A DNA stretch of 28,349 nucleotides. Source: Methanoregulaceae archaeon. GTDB taxonomy: Archaea > Halobacteriota > Methanomicrobia > Methanomicrobiales > Methanospirillaceae. The stretch covers positions 1-28,349 of the forward strand of contig JAJRBS010000003.1 of the NCBI GenBank assembly GCA_028679325.1, given 5' to 3'. This document shows positions 7,986-15,223 of the stretch, piece after piece. A program made the position numbers and the translations under genes. The notes below the pieces were generated by a model that was not told the origin of the DNA, did not search any database, and worked only from the letters and a program-made list of their open reading frames with translations. The first letter of the stretch is position 1; each line of letters begins with the position of its first letter.

Positions 7986-10134
7986 ACAAGTCGGCCCGGA
8001 CCGTTTCCATAACTTTCCCCGGGTCCCTGAAGTACTGGATGAGGATGTTGCTCACATCGCGGTACTCGCGGATCTTCTTCACCCTCATCCATTCGAGCAC
8101 TTCCTGCCGCATCTTGAGCTCTTCCCGCATCCTGCTCTCGGACCATCCCCGGGTCTCCATGATCTCCTCGAGAACAAAGGATTTCCCGGAATACGTGATC
8201 TCATCGGTAACAGGGTGCCAGCGGAAAACTTCGTTTGTTATCAGTTCGTTTGTTCGTGGGTCAAGGTCAAGGATCTCGATGATCTGCTTGCTCCGCCTTA
8301 TTCGCTGGCCACCGACCCGGGCCTGTACCTGGACACTCACGAGATCGAGGGCCGAGAGCATGTTCCGTGGCACATCGAGGGGCGGGTTCTCGAGACGGTG
8401 AACGATGCTGGCTACGGAGTCGGCATGGATGGTAGAGTAGGTGACGTGGCCTGTACTCATGGCCTGGAACAGCGTCAGTGCCTCTCTGCCCCTCACCTCC
8501 CCGACCAGGAGGTACTCCGGCCTCTGCCGGAGGGCGGCCCGGAGGAGCTCGTACATATCGATCTCCCCTTTGCCGGCGGTGTCAAAGGAGGTCCGTGTCA
8601 CGCTCGGGATCCAATTAGGATGGGGAAGTTTCAGCTCCCGGGTATCCTCGAGCGTGACGATCTTTGCCAGGGGAGGGATGAACAGCGATATGGCGTTGAG
8701 GGAGGTGGTCTTGCCGGACGCCGTTCCACCGGCAAAGATGCACGACTTGCCGCTCTCGACGGCAAGCCAGAGGAAGGCTATGGAAAGGGGGGAGAATGTC
8801 GACCATTCGATCAGGTCGGTCGGGGTAATCGGCTCTGACTTGAATTTCCTTATGGTGAAGGTGGATCCATGGGCTGTCACTTCTGTTCCAAGAGTCATCT
8901 GGATACGCGATCCGTCGCTCATGGTCGAGTCGAGCATGGGCTCGGCGATGGATATGTATTTTCCTGGCCTCTGGGCGAGCTTGGTGACGAAAGAGTCGAG
9001 ATCTACCGCATTTTTATACTTGAGGTTGGTCCGCATGGATTCGTAGCGGGTATGGTAGACGAACAGGCTGACATTGACACCGTCACAGGAGATGTCCTCG
9101 ATGTAACGGTCATGCATAACAGGGTCGATCATCCCGTTCCCGAGGAACTCCTTGAACATGCTGTAGAGGATGACTTCCCGGTTGACAGGGGTGAGAGATA
9201 GCCCGTAATCAGCGATAACCTCATCGGTAACCGTGCGAAGCATAGTCCGTGCCTGTTCATCCGGGATGTTCTGGGTATTGACATCGAGCCGCTCAAATAT
9301 CCGGTCCTTGATCTCTTTGAACAGCTGTTCTTCCGGTCCGGTCAGATGAGGTTCAAGGATTTCGTAGGTGTATTCGTGGGTCGCGTGGTCGTAGGTGATC
9401 CTGACGTAGGCGTACGGTTCGTTGACGGGATAGAGCTCGATGTCCTCTGTCCCCGGCCGCGGTCTGAATTTGAGGTCCACCAGGGGACCGTGGATCCTTG
9501 GATCATACTCTGTGGCATCGTGATGGATGACAGAGAGCAGGTTCAACTTCTTGAAAAGCCCTGCCTTGGGGGGCTCTGTTTCTATAGCCGAGACCTGCTC
9601 CGTGACATCCTGAAAACTCTCTCCGGATAACTGGTTCTCTTTATGGGCAGGTATTCCTCCCTTGCTCTTGAGGTCGAAGACCTGCGTCCGGGCCTTTATC
9701 TTCAGTTCATCAACCTCGAAGGTAGCACTCTTCGGGAGGACCATACCAGAAAGGTCCTTCATGTCATCGACAGAAAGGGTCGTATCGGAATGAGCTGTCT
9801 TATCATCAGACCAGAGGGTTCTTTTTGCCGGTTCGAAGACGGGAGTCTCCTTTGACCCGGGCCGGGAATCTCCGGAAACGGTTCCTGAAACCGCGGGAGA
9901 GGCCTTCCCGGCCAGGGCTGGATCTTCTCCTTCTTCATTTTTCTGATCCTCGGTACCGACCGGCGTCCCGGATCCGGGTGCCAGCGAAATTGTCTCTTTT
10001 AGTTCCCCAGGGATAACGAAATCGAAATCCTGCTCATCTGATCTTTGACTTTGCGTTTCAGTTTTCTTTTCCCCCGTCTTATTCCGGAAAAATAATGATT
10101 TGAACGAGGATTCTTTCTTTGCTTTTTCAGCCAT
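7978..10134 (-). CDS. Type II/IV secretion system ATPase (TadA/GspE/FlaI superfamily) with extended N-terminus
   Basis: A 718-residue secretion/pilus motor ATPase. Residues 1-195 are rich in charged and small residues and look disordered. A conserved N-terminal domain spans about 200-430. The ATPase core shows Walker A GGTASGKT (469-476), Asp box LEDTRE (495-500), Walker B LLVGEVRG (542-549) and His box STGHVTYSTIHAD (560-572). It should power assembly of a pilus-like filament at the cytoplasmic face of the two adjacent platform proteins. No archaellum genes are nearby, so a Tad/Epd-like pilus or secretion role fits better than archaellar rotation. GGGTGG at 10139-10144 gives a Shine-Dalgarno site for the ATG at 10134. 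Confidence 0.93.
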   Translation of the reverse strand: MAEKAKKESSFKSLFFRNKTGEKKTETQSQRSDEQDFDFVIPGELKETISLAPGSGTPVGTEDQKNEEGEDPALAGKASPAVSGTVSGDSRPGSKETPVFEPAKRTLWSDDKTAHSDTTLSVDDMKDLSGMVLPKSATFEVDELKIKARTQVFDLKSKGGIPAHKENQLSGESFQDVTEQVSAIETEPPKAGLFKKLNLLSVIHHDATEYDPRIHGPLVDLKFRPRPGTEDIELYPVNEPYAYVRITYDHATHEYTYEILEPHLTGPEEQLFKEIKDRIFERLDVNTQNIPDEQARTMLRTVTDEVIADYGLSLTPVNREVILYSMFKEFLGNGMIDPVMHDRYIEDISCDGVNVSLFVYHTRYESMRTNLKYKNAVDLDSFVTKLAQRPGKYISIAEPMLDSTMSDGSRIQMTLGTEVTAHGSTFTIRKFKSEPITPTDLIEWSTFSPLSIAFLWLAVESGKSCIFAGGTASGKTTSLNAISLFIPPLAKIVTLEDTRELKLPHPNWIPSVTRTSFDTAGKGEIDMYELLRAALRQRPEYLLVGEVRGREALTLFQAMSTGHVTYSTIHADSVASIVHRLENPPLDVPRNMLSALDLVSVQVQARVGGQRIRRSKQIIEILDLDPRTNELITNEVFRWHPVTDEITYSGKSFVLEEIMETRGWSESRMREELKMRQEVLEWMRVKKIREYRDVSNILIQYFRDPGKVMETVRADLYE

Positions 10135-10143
10135 TCTTCCACC

Positions 10144-10593
10144 CTATCTTATGTTCCCGGCATGATCGTCTGTCTCCTTCTTTCCCTGGAGAAGCCGGAC
10201 CATAATCCTGATGAGACCAAGGTTCACATCGCCTGTGGTGATGAGGCAGATACAGAGGTCCCCGTACGGAGCAACAATGCACTTCTTGTCCCCTGCCTCG
10301 AGAGTTATCTGGTCGAGGCCCCCCATGTTCATATCGGAGATCATCTTCTGACCTGACCGCAGGAAGTCCTCTGCTACCGCGGCTACCTTTTCGAAATCAC
10401 CACTGCCGATCGATTTTACGGCAAAGCCTTCGTAAAAGGCGAGAACGGCAAGAACTCCCGGCTGCCTCAGGATGATTTCAAGATATGCATTCTCGAGAAA
10501 GTTTGAATCCCGGAATTCAGCAGCGGTTATAGGACCCCTTTTTACCGTGGCAGATACCCCCTTCATCTGACCTGTCCTTCCTGCAGCATTCAT
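10144..10593 (-). CDS. Roadblock/LC7-domain protein (first of two in the operon)
   Basis: A 149-residue protein. After a ~25-residue tail it shows the Roadblock/LC7 pattern: LRQPGVLAVLAFYEGFAVKS, a helical middle, then ITLEAGDKKCIVAPYGDLCICLITTGDVNLGLIRI. Roadblock proteins dimerise and in several systems bind or regulate Ras-like GTPases (MglB is the bacterial example) or act as scaffolds. The start overlaps the stop of the upstream Roadblock gene in an ATGA, and the ATPase gene begins 9 nt after its stop. Co-translation suggests that it acts with the motor. No Ras-like GTPase is visible in the window, so its partner is unknown. Confidence 0.8.
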   Translation of the reverse strand: MNAAGRTGQMKGVSATVKRGPITAAEFRDSNFLENAYLEIILRQPGVLAVLAFYEGFAVKSIGSGDFEKVAAVAEDFLRSGQKMISDMNMGGLDQITLEAGDKKCIVAPYGDLCICLITTGDVNLGLIRIMVRLLQGKKETDDHAGNIR

Positions 10594-10937
10594 AAAGCCG
10601 CGATAAGCCTCTCTTTGTTCTTCTTGAGCTCGTAGCGTATGCGCCCAAGATTCGACGAGCTCTCTGCAACAATGGCAATGAGCTCGTCACGGGAGAGTGG
10701 GGATATGATGATCGGCCCCTTTTCCAGTTCCACCAGCAACTGGGTCAACTCTCCCTTACCAAGCTCCTTTCCCATCGCTTCCGATGTTCCGATACCTGTT
10801 GACGCCATTGCTCCCAGAGCATCAACGTCAATTTTCCCCGAAAGAGCGCTTTCAATAACAAAGCCGTCCCTTCCAACCACGACTGCGGCGAAAACACCCT
10901 CAAGGTTAAGAAATTCCCCCAATATCTGTTTTAACAT
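10590..10937 (-). CDS. Roadblock/LC7-domain protein, first gene of the pilus-like operon
   Basis: A compact 115-residue Roadblock/LC7 protein. It begins MLKQILGEFLNLEGVFAAVVVGRDGFVIES and ends with a long basic helix after NLGRIRYELKKNKERL. The ATG at 10937 is chosen because the domain starts directly there and a GGTGG motif sits a few bases upstream; longer frames add only unlike sequence. It leads the minus-strand operon that continues with a second Roadblock protein, the ATPase and two platform proteins. A Roadblock heterodimer with the next gene product is plausible but is an inference. Confidence 0.85.
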   Translation of the reverse strand: MLKQILGEFLNLEGVFAAVVVGRDGFVIESALSGKIDVDALGAMASTGIGTSEAMGKELGKGELTQLLVELEKGPIIISPLSRDELIAIVAESSSNLGRIRYELKKNKERLIAAL

Positions 10938-10976
10938 GCCATGCCACCATTCCTTTGAAAAACCCTCTGATATCAG

Positions 10977-10985
10977 GAGATAAAA
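10977..10985 (-). promoter_or_regulatory. Possible promoter of the Roadblock-ATPase-GspF operon
   Basis: On the minus strand the segment reads GGGGAAACCTTTTTATCTCC. A purine-rich BRE-like stretch precedes a TATA-like TTTTTATC, which lies about 45 nt before the ATG at 10937. That spacing would give a leader of about 20 nt containing the GGTGG site. A second AT-rich box at 11045-11053 could also serve this strand. Confidence 0.4.
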
Positions 10986-11044
10986 AGGTTTCCCCGTTTT
11001 TCTTCGACAGAATTCATGGTTCTGGTGAATGCTTATCAGGACAA

Positions 11045-11053
11045 TTAATATAA
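11045..11053 (+). promoter_or_regulatory. TATA-like box for the DUF2226-like/Roadblock/MinD side
   Basis: TTAATATAA is followed by an ATG (11077) about 28 nt after the box centre, which would give a leaderless or nearly leaderless transcript. The box lies in the divergent region between the two halves of the cluster. Confidence 0.45.
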
Positions 11054-11076
11054 TCGGCAAAGGAATGTTTTTACTG

Positions 11077-11670
11077 ATGCAGCTACCACGGGGGGCGTTT
11101 CGAGACATAAAAAAAGGAATCTCCCTTGAATCTCTTCTTGCGGAGCTGAAAGAGGAATCATTTTCGGGGTACTGCAAGATAGCATCCGGGAAGGCTTCGG
11201 CCACACTCGTCCAGAAGAAAGGGATCATCATCCTGGCTCAATCTGCAGATCTGGGAGGCAATGCGGCCCTTGCCGCAATCGGAAAGTGGAGGGATGCGAG
11301 CGTTGACGCCGTTCTCCATGACCTGAGTGAGACCCAGCTGGAGCTGGCGCTGGAGTTTAATCCAACCGACCGTGTCCGGAAGGCAATGAAGGCCCCTTCT
11401 CCTGGAGGGTCATTGAGGGATGACCCGAAACATGATGCTTCCCTCAAGGGTGCGGATGTGAATTCGCCAGCCCCTTTAAGTCCCCGGCATAAGGAACCTG
11501 ATCCGAAAGCCCATCAGACCCTTTCACCCGTCCTCCAGGAATTCAAGACACTCGAAGGGATGGACATTGAGGCCATGTCACAGAATTTCAGGAAGAACTG
11601 CCGGCAGATGATCGAGAAACTGGACCTGGAATTTCTGCTTGAACCCGAAAAACAGAAAGGCGGCCCATGA
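11077..11670 (+). CDS. DUF2226/PATAN-like domain protein
   Basis: A 197-residue protein from ATG 11077; in-frame starts at 11065 and 11029 exist but would lie at or upstream of the predicted transcription start. Residues 1-75 carry the pattern ISLESLLAELKEESFSGYCKI..., then a short strand pair ending in KKGIIILAQ. This resembles archaeal DUF2226 and the bacterial PATAN/DUF4388 fold, which is linked to signalling proteins. A Pro-rich, low-complexity linker (about 105-150) leads to a C-terminal amphipathic helix region (155-190). The stop overlaps the next gene's ATG (ATGA). A regulatory or scaffold role is inferred from neighbours only, and the family assignment is from memory of patterns. Confidence 0.65.
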   Translation: MQLPRGAFRDIKKGISLESLLAELKEESFSGYCKIASGKASATLVQKKGIIILAQSADLGGNAALAAIGKWRDASVDAVLHDLSETQLELALEFNPTDRVRKAMKAPSPGGSLRDDPKHDASLKGADVNSPAPLSPRHKEPDPKAHQTLSPVLQEFKTLEGMDIEAMSQNFRKNCRQMIEKLDLEFLLEPEKQKGGP

Positions 11671-12200
11671 TCCCTGATACCGCAACACTCTTTGCGTATG
11701 TCCTGCTTATCATCTCCGGAATATCCTTATTCCTCTTCATTCTGAATCTGCTTTTCCTCAGGGATCTTTCGGGAAGAATTCGGAAGATGGGCCGCGGTTC
11801 ATCCGGGCGCAATAACATACCCGCAGAACGGTCCAGGGGCTCCAATCCGGAAAAAGAGATGACGGTTAAGGGGAATGACATCACCTCAGGAATTGAGAAG
11901 ATCGCAGAAAAATACCGGCTTGACTCCCTGATCGTTGCCAGCCGGGACGGCCTGGTGGTGGCTTCTACAGGAAGCAGCAATCCGGAGTTTGAGGCTGCCT
12001 ATTACACTGACATGTTCGCCAGGAAAAAAGTGGCTCCAGGCAACGGCCTCAGCCTTTTCGAACTGGGATTTGGAGACACCCTGCTTGTCGGTATAGCCCG
12101 GGGACTGGTATTGCTGAGCAGCGAATCAGAGAGGTTTCTTGCGGCTGATATCGAGACTGTTCTCCGGGAGCAACTCGGACAGTCAGTCTTGACCCGTTAG
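11667..12200 (+). CDS. Membrane-anchored Roadblock/LC7-like protein
   Basis: A 177-residue protein. One N-terminal transmembrane helix (about 8-30) is followed by a basic, Gly/Ser-rich linker (35-65) and a Roadblock-like domain (about 74-170) with LDSLIVASRDGLVVASTGSS and GDTLLVGIARGLVLLSS. With no export motif other than the helix, the domain should face the cytoplasm. It is translationally coupled to the upstream DUF2226-like gene. It could tether the soluble Roadblock proteins of the divergent operon to the membrane; this is an inference. The Roadblock match is weaker here than for the two soluble copies. Confidence 0.7.
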   Translation: MIPDTATLFAYVLLIISGISLFLFILNLLFLRDLSGRIRKMGRGSSGRNNIPAERSRGSNPEKEMTVKGNDITSGIEKIAEKYRLDSLIVASRDGLVVASTGSSNPEFEAAYYTDMFARKKVAPGNGLSLFELGFGDTLLVGIARGLVLLSSESERFLAADIETVLREQLGQSVLTR

Positions 12201-12203
12201 CGA

Positions 12204-12212
12204 GATTATATA
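12204..12212 (+). promoter_or_regulatory. TATA box upstream of the MinD-like gene
   Basis: GATTATATA lies about 39 nt before the MinD-like ATG at 12247, leaving room for a short leader with a GAGGGG ribosome-binding stretch (12237-12242). The gene can therefore be transcribed separately from the upstream pair. Confidence 0.5.
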
Positions 12213-12246
12213 CATGGGAAATAAACTATAAAGGATGAGGGGATAA

Positions 12247-13032
12247 ATGGTCCGGGTATTTACTTTTGCGTCCGGCAAAGGTGGAACAGGCAAAACCACC
12301 ATGACCATTAATTTGGGCACCAGCCTTGCCAGGTTCGGGAAACGAACCTGCATCATGGACGCGGATATCGGGATGGCAAACCTCGGGCTCGCCATAGGAC
12401 TTGACAATGTTCCCGTCACTCTCCACGAGGTCCTCTCCGGGAAAGCCTCCATTCATGATGCCATTTACGATGGCCCCGGGGGAGTCCAGGTGGTTCCGAG
12501 CGGGATCTCTCTTCAGGGTTTCCAACAGGCAGATCCGGAAGCCCTCCGTGATGTTCTCAAGGAGCTGGTAGATAGGCTCGACTATCTGTTGATCGATGCC
12601 CCGGCCGGCATTAGCAGGGACGGGGTGGTACCCCTGGCTATCGCTGATGATGTGATTCTTGTGGTGAATCCTGAACTATCTGCTATTGTCGATGCCATGA
12701 AAACCAAGATCCTGGCTGAAGTGGTAGGAGGCCGGGTGTACGGGGCGATCGTGAACCGGGCGACACCCGAGGGCAGTGACCAGGTCACCAAGAAGATGGA
12801 GAAGGTCCTCGGAGTCAGGGTGATAGGTATGGTCCCCGATGACCAGAACGTCCGGAAGGCCGCATCCGCAAAGACACCGGTAGTCATGAAGTATCCGACA
12901 TCACCCTCGTCGGTTTCTATCCGGAAGATAGCGGCAGGAATGGCAGGGATAACCTATAACAAAGACGTCCAGGAACCCAGAGATTCGTTCGTGGACCGGT
13001 TCTCAAAAGTCCTCTTCAGGGGGCGACGGTGA
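12247..13032 (+). CDS. minD: MinD/ParA-family ATPase with C-terminal amphipathic tail
   Basis: A 261-residue deviant-Walker ATPase. The P-loop GKGGTGKTT (10-18) has the signature lysine Lys11. Switch I is DADIGMANLGL (38-48) and the Walker B region is LLIDAPAGISRDGVV (114-128). The last residues, SFVDRFSKVLFRGRR (247-261), can form an amphipathic basic helix like a MinD membrane-targeting sequence. Family members bind membranes as ATP dimers and position other machines, such as division site, flagella, pili and chemoreceptors. The gene sits between Roadblock, pilus and V4R genes, so positioning of the pilus-like machine is the favoured inference; a general cell-division role is possible. A 43-codon membrane protein gene overlaps its stop. 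Confidence 0.88.
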   Translation: MVRVFTFASGKGGTGKTTMTINLGTSLARFGKRTCIMDADIGMANLGLAIGLDNVPVTLHEVLSGKASIHDAIYDGPGGVQVVPSGISLQGFQQADPEALRDVLKELVDRLDYLLIDAPAGISRDGVVPLAIADDVILVVNPELSAIVDAMKTKILAEVVGGRVYGAIVNRATPEGSDQVTKKMEKVLGVRVIGMVPDDQNVRKAASAKTPVVMKYPTSPSSVSIRKIAAGMAGITYNKDVQEPRDSFVDRFSKVLFRGRR

Positions 13033-13160
13033 CTCTTTCTTCCCTGATGCTCTTTGTTGTAACCATCATCGATGTTTTCCTTCTCCTCGCCTCGTTTTTC
13101 ACATACCGCCGGATCAATCAGTTGCAGGCGGAGTATGTGAGAATAAGTGGAAGATTTTAG
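13029..13160 (+). CDS. 43-residue single-pass membrane protein coupled to the MinD-like gene
   Basis: A GTG at 13029 overlaps the MinD-like stop (GTGA) and opens a 43-codon frame ending in TAG at 13158-13160. The product has one long hydrophobic helix (about 4-24, with LMLFVVTIIDVFLLLASFF) followed by TYRRINQLQAEYVRISGRF, a basic and helical cytoplasmic tail. An alternative ATG lies at 13047. The tight overlap and clean topology argue that it is real, although it is short and has no recognised family. A membrane receptor or regulator for the MinD-like ATPase is a reasonable guess. Confidence 0.55.
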   Translation: MTLSSLMLFVVTIIDVFLLLASFFTYRRINQLQAEYVRISGRF

Positions 13161-13222
13161 GAAAACCTTTTGGGCTCTCCTGGCATCCCCTACGTCCGGG
13201 AAGTACAGGATAGGACGGAGAG

Positions 13223-14332
13223 CTAATCAGTCCGGTTCGAGATCTCGAAGACGCAGTGCGCGTCACCCTGTGACCGGCATGCCACCTCTCTTCCCCGCAC
13301 CTTTATCCCGAATGATCCTTCAACGATCCCGGTGAGAAGGCCTGCGGTACAGTAGCAGACTTTCTTCCCTGTATTTCCGAAGGATTCTGATTCAACGGTG
13401 TGTTCCAGCCGGATGGTCTTTGTCTTCTTTGCCTCCTCCCAGTCCATGCCGATGATCCTGAACCACCCCATCTGGGAATAGAATTTGAATGCCATATCAG
13501 CCAGGGTGTTCGGGTTGGTGATCCCCATCTTCTTGTAATGTTCGACGTTTTCCTTTCCCATGTCCATGTATGCCCGGTAATTGACGCCTCCGGCAGGAAC
13601 CTCCCCCATAGTCCTGGCAAGGGAGTTCATCATCGATGTGAAGATGAAACGGGGCATCATGACCACCGGATCATCGATCAGTTTTACCTTGCCTTCGAGG
13701 GGTTTATGTTCGATAAATTCCGTTATGGCGGAGTCGCCCTTGACAATGGCCTGGGCCTTCCATTTCCAGCTGGACTCGGTCTGGTCGGCTACAAATTCAC
13801 AGACCTCGTGTCCTGCGGCATGGCACTTTGTCTCAAGACAAAACCAGTTCTTTCCCGTAACCGCAGAGAGGATACCTTCGATCCATCCGCGGTGGATCCC
13901 ACAGACCGGTATATTCCAGTCCTTCATGACCCGGGACTCAAAGGTCTGGCGCGTCCGGAGCACGATCTTTTTGTCATTCTGGCTGACCAGTTCAAAAGGA
14001 GCGCCCCATCCCTGCTGGTGCTGGAGGCGAAACACCAGCATCAGGAACTCGGCCGGCGTGAGGTTCATCCCCAGTTTTTTTAAGAAGTTGTTGAGCCCCA
14101 CCGATCCAAGCCCGACCGACCGGAAGAGCTGTGCTGTGGCCTTGACCGCGAGCGGCCTGTTCAGGTTCTGCTCGTACATCTCATAGATTGCTCTCACCAG
14201 GTAGTCCGGATTACTGGCGGAGAGGACCCCAAAAAATGTAGCGACTCCCTCCTTTGGGTCTATCTCCATATAGTCGCGTATGTCCCGTGAACCCGCCAGG
14301 ATCGCTTCAAAATCCTCTTTTCCAATCTTCAT
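13223..14332 (-). CDS. Tandem V4R-domain protein
   Basis: A 369-residue protein with two copies of the V4R (4-vinyl reductase/TRAPP Bet3-like) signature. Copy 1 centres on LETKCHAAGHEVCEFVA (164-180) with Cys165... more precisely the CxxxxxxxC pair at about 170 and 178, preceded by a Gly-rich helix from 148. Copy 2 has GLLTGIVEG and ACRSQGDAHCVFEI (about 331-364), with Cys at about 352 and 360 and a further CYC at 326-328. The N-terminal ~120 residues are helical and unassigned. V4R domains bind small hydrophobic or tetrapyrrole-like ligands, or metal through the Cys/His set, and act as sensors. No signal peptide is seen. A TATA-like CTTTAAGTA lies about 30 nt upstream, giving an almost leaderless mRNA. 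Confidence 0.85.
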   Translation of the reverse strand: MKIGKEDFEAILAGSRDIRDYMEIDPKEGVATFFGVLSASNPDYLVRAIYEMYEQNLNRPLAVKATAQLFRSVGLGSVGLNNFLKKLGMNLTPAEFLMLVFRLQHQQGWGAPFELVSQNDKKIVLRTRQTFESRVMKDWNIPVCGIHRGWIEGILSAVTGKNWFCLETKCHAAGHEVCEFVADQTESSWKWKAQAIVKGDSAITEFIEHKPLEGKVKLIDDPVVMMPRFIFTSMMNSLARTMGEVPAGGVNYRAYMDMGKENVEHYKKMGITNPNTLADMAFKFYSQMGWFRIIGMDWEEAKKTKTIRLEHTVESESFGNTGKKVCYCTAGLLTGIVEGSFGIKVRGREVACRSQGDAHCVFEISNRTD

Positions 14333-14375
14333 GGATATACGTTCTTACTGTGACAATACTTAAAGGATATCCGGT

Positions 14376-14419
14376 GAAAATGAAAAATAATGCTGCAAAA
14401 AGAGTTTTCCGGTAAAAAT
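14376..14419 (-). terminator. T-rich terminator region after the 14456-15175 gene
   Basis: On the minus strand several T runs (TTTTTACC, CTCTTTTTGC, TTATTTTTCATTTTC) follow the stop at 14456. Clustered U tracts are the usual archaeal signal. The stretch 14333-14455 also contains the likely promoter of the V4R gene and no other gene. Confidence 0.45.
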
Positions 14420-14455
14420 TAGCCGGGAAACCGAATATTCAGCAGTGACATGAAT

Positions 14456-15175
14456 TTACCCGATCTCCAGTTCCTGTGCCTTCTCGTGCAGGGCCTGGTC
14501 AAAACAGAATTCATAGACATCGATATCCTGCTCTTCCCGGGCAACGAGGAGGTCATATGTCCCGAACATCAACCTGAAGGATGCCACACCCTGCCGGTCG
14601 GTGATGTCAGTCGCCACGATCTGGCCACTACGACGAATCTTGACAGGAAGCCCTGCTGCCGGGGACCCCTCCCGCCTCAAAGCAATGATCAACCTGCCAA
14701 TTCCTTCGGCTTTTTTACCAATCTCCGGCAGCTCCACAGGGCTTCCTCCTGTAAAATGGCGCTTATTGTAAATCTGGCACCCTATTATGAGCTGTTCTAC
14801 CGTTGGTAATCCTACTGGATAGAGTGTATAACGACCCGTCTCCTTCATCAGGTACACGGCCTTGTCACCATACAATTCACCTTTCGGACTGGTTATTATC
14901 GCTCCTTCCGGTTCTCCCCCGAGAAATATAAGATACGCTGTTTCATCAGGTCCACCAGATACAGCAACGCCGTGAAATTTCTTCTCCCGAAGGGTTCTTA
15001 TCAGGTCCTGATAACCGTAGACACCTTCGGGGGCCGTATCCCTGATTATATCGTCAATAATCCCCGCGGTATTCACTCTTTTCCGGTCCCCCTGGTCATG
15101 CAGGCACTGCCAGTCTGTTTCCGTATATGCAGTTGCTGGAGCGAGGTGATATTTTTTTGCTCCTGCTACCTTCAT
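14456..15175 (-). CDS. DUF2226/PATAN-like protein with C-terminal Ig-like (carboxypeptidase-regulatory-type) domain
   Basis: A 239-residue protein, not recognised as a named family. Residues about 52-125 read YGYQDLIRTLREKKFHGVAV, then strands and FLGGEPEGAII, matching the layout of the DUF2226-like protein at 11077-11670. Residues about 160-215 (LIIALRREGSPAAGLPVKI, then TDRQGVASFRLMFGTYDLLV) look like a CarboxypepD_reg/CnaB-type beta sandwich. No signal peptide or membrane helix is seen, which is odd for such a beta domain. The ATG at 15175 lacks a Shine-Dalgarno site; a GTG 33 codons later is an alternative start. It transcribes toward the V4R gene, 123 nt away, and away from the prepilin peptidase. 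Confidence 0.65.
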   Translation of the reverse strand: MKVAGAKKYHLAPATAYTETDWQCLHDQGDRKRVNTAGIIDDIIRDTAPEGVYGYQDLIRTLREKKFHGVAVSGGPDETAYLIFLGGEPEGAIITSPKGELYGDKAVYLMKETGRYTLYPVGLPTVEQLIIGCQIYNKRHFTGGSPVELPEIGKKAEGIGRLIIALRREGSPAAGLPVKIRRSGQIVATDITDRQGVASFRLMFGTYDLLVAREEQDIDVYEFCFDQALHEKAQELEIG

Positions 15176-15223
15176 CAGGGCGAGGCATATTACTGATGGG
15201 GACTTTGAGTACAGTTGAATTCC

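Noticed and set aside
7978..10134. Archaellum motor ATPase (FlaI/ArlI)
   Set aside because: No archaellin, FlaH-type or other archaellum genes flank it, and tandem GspF genes point to a Tad/Epd-like system.
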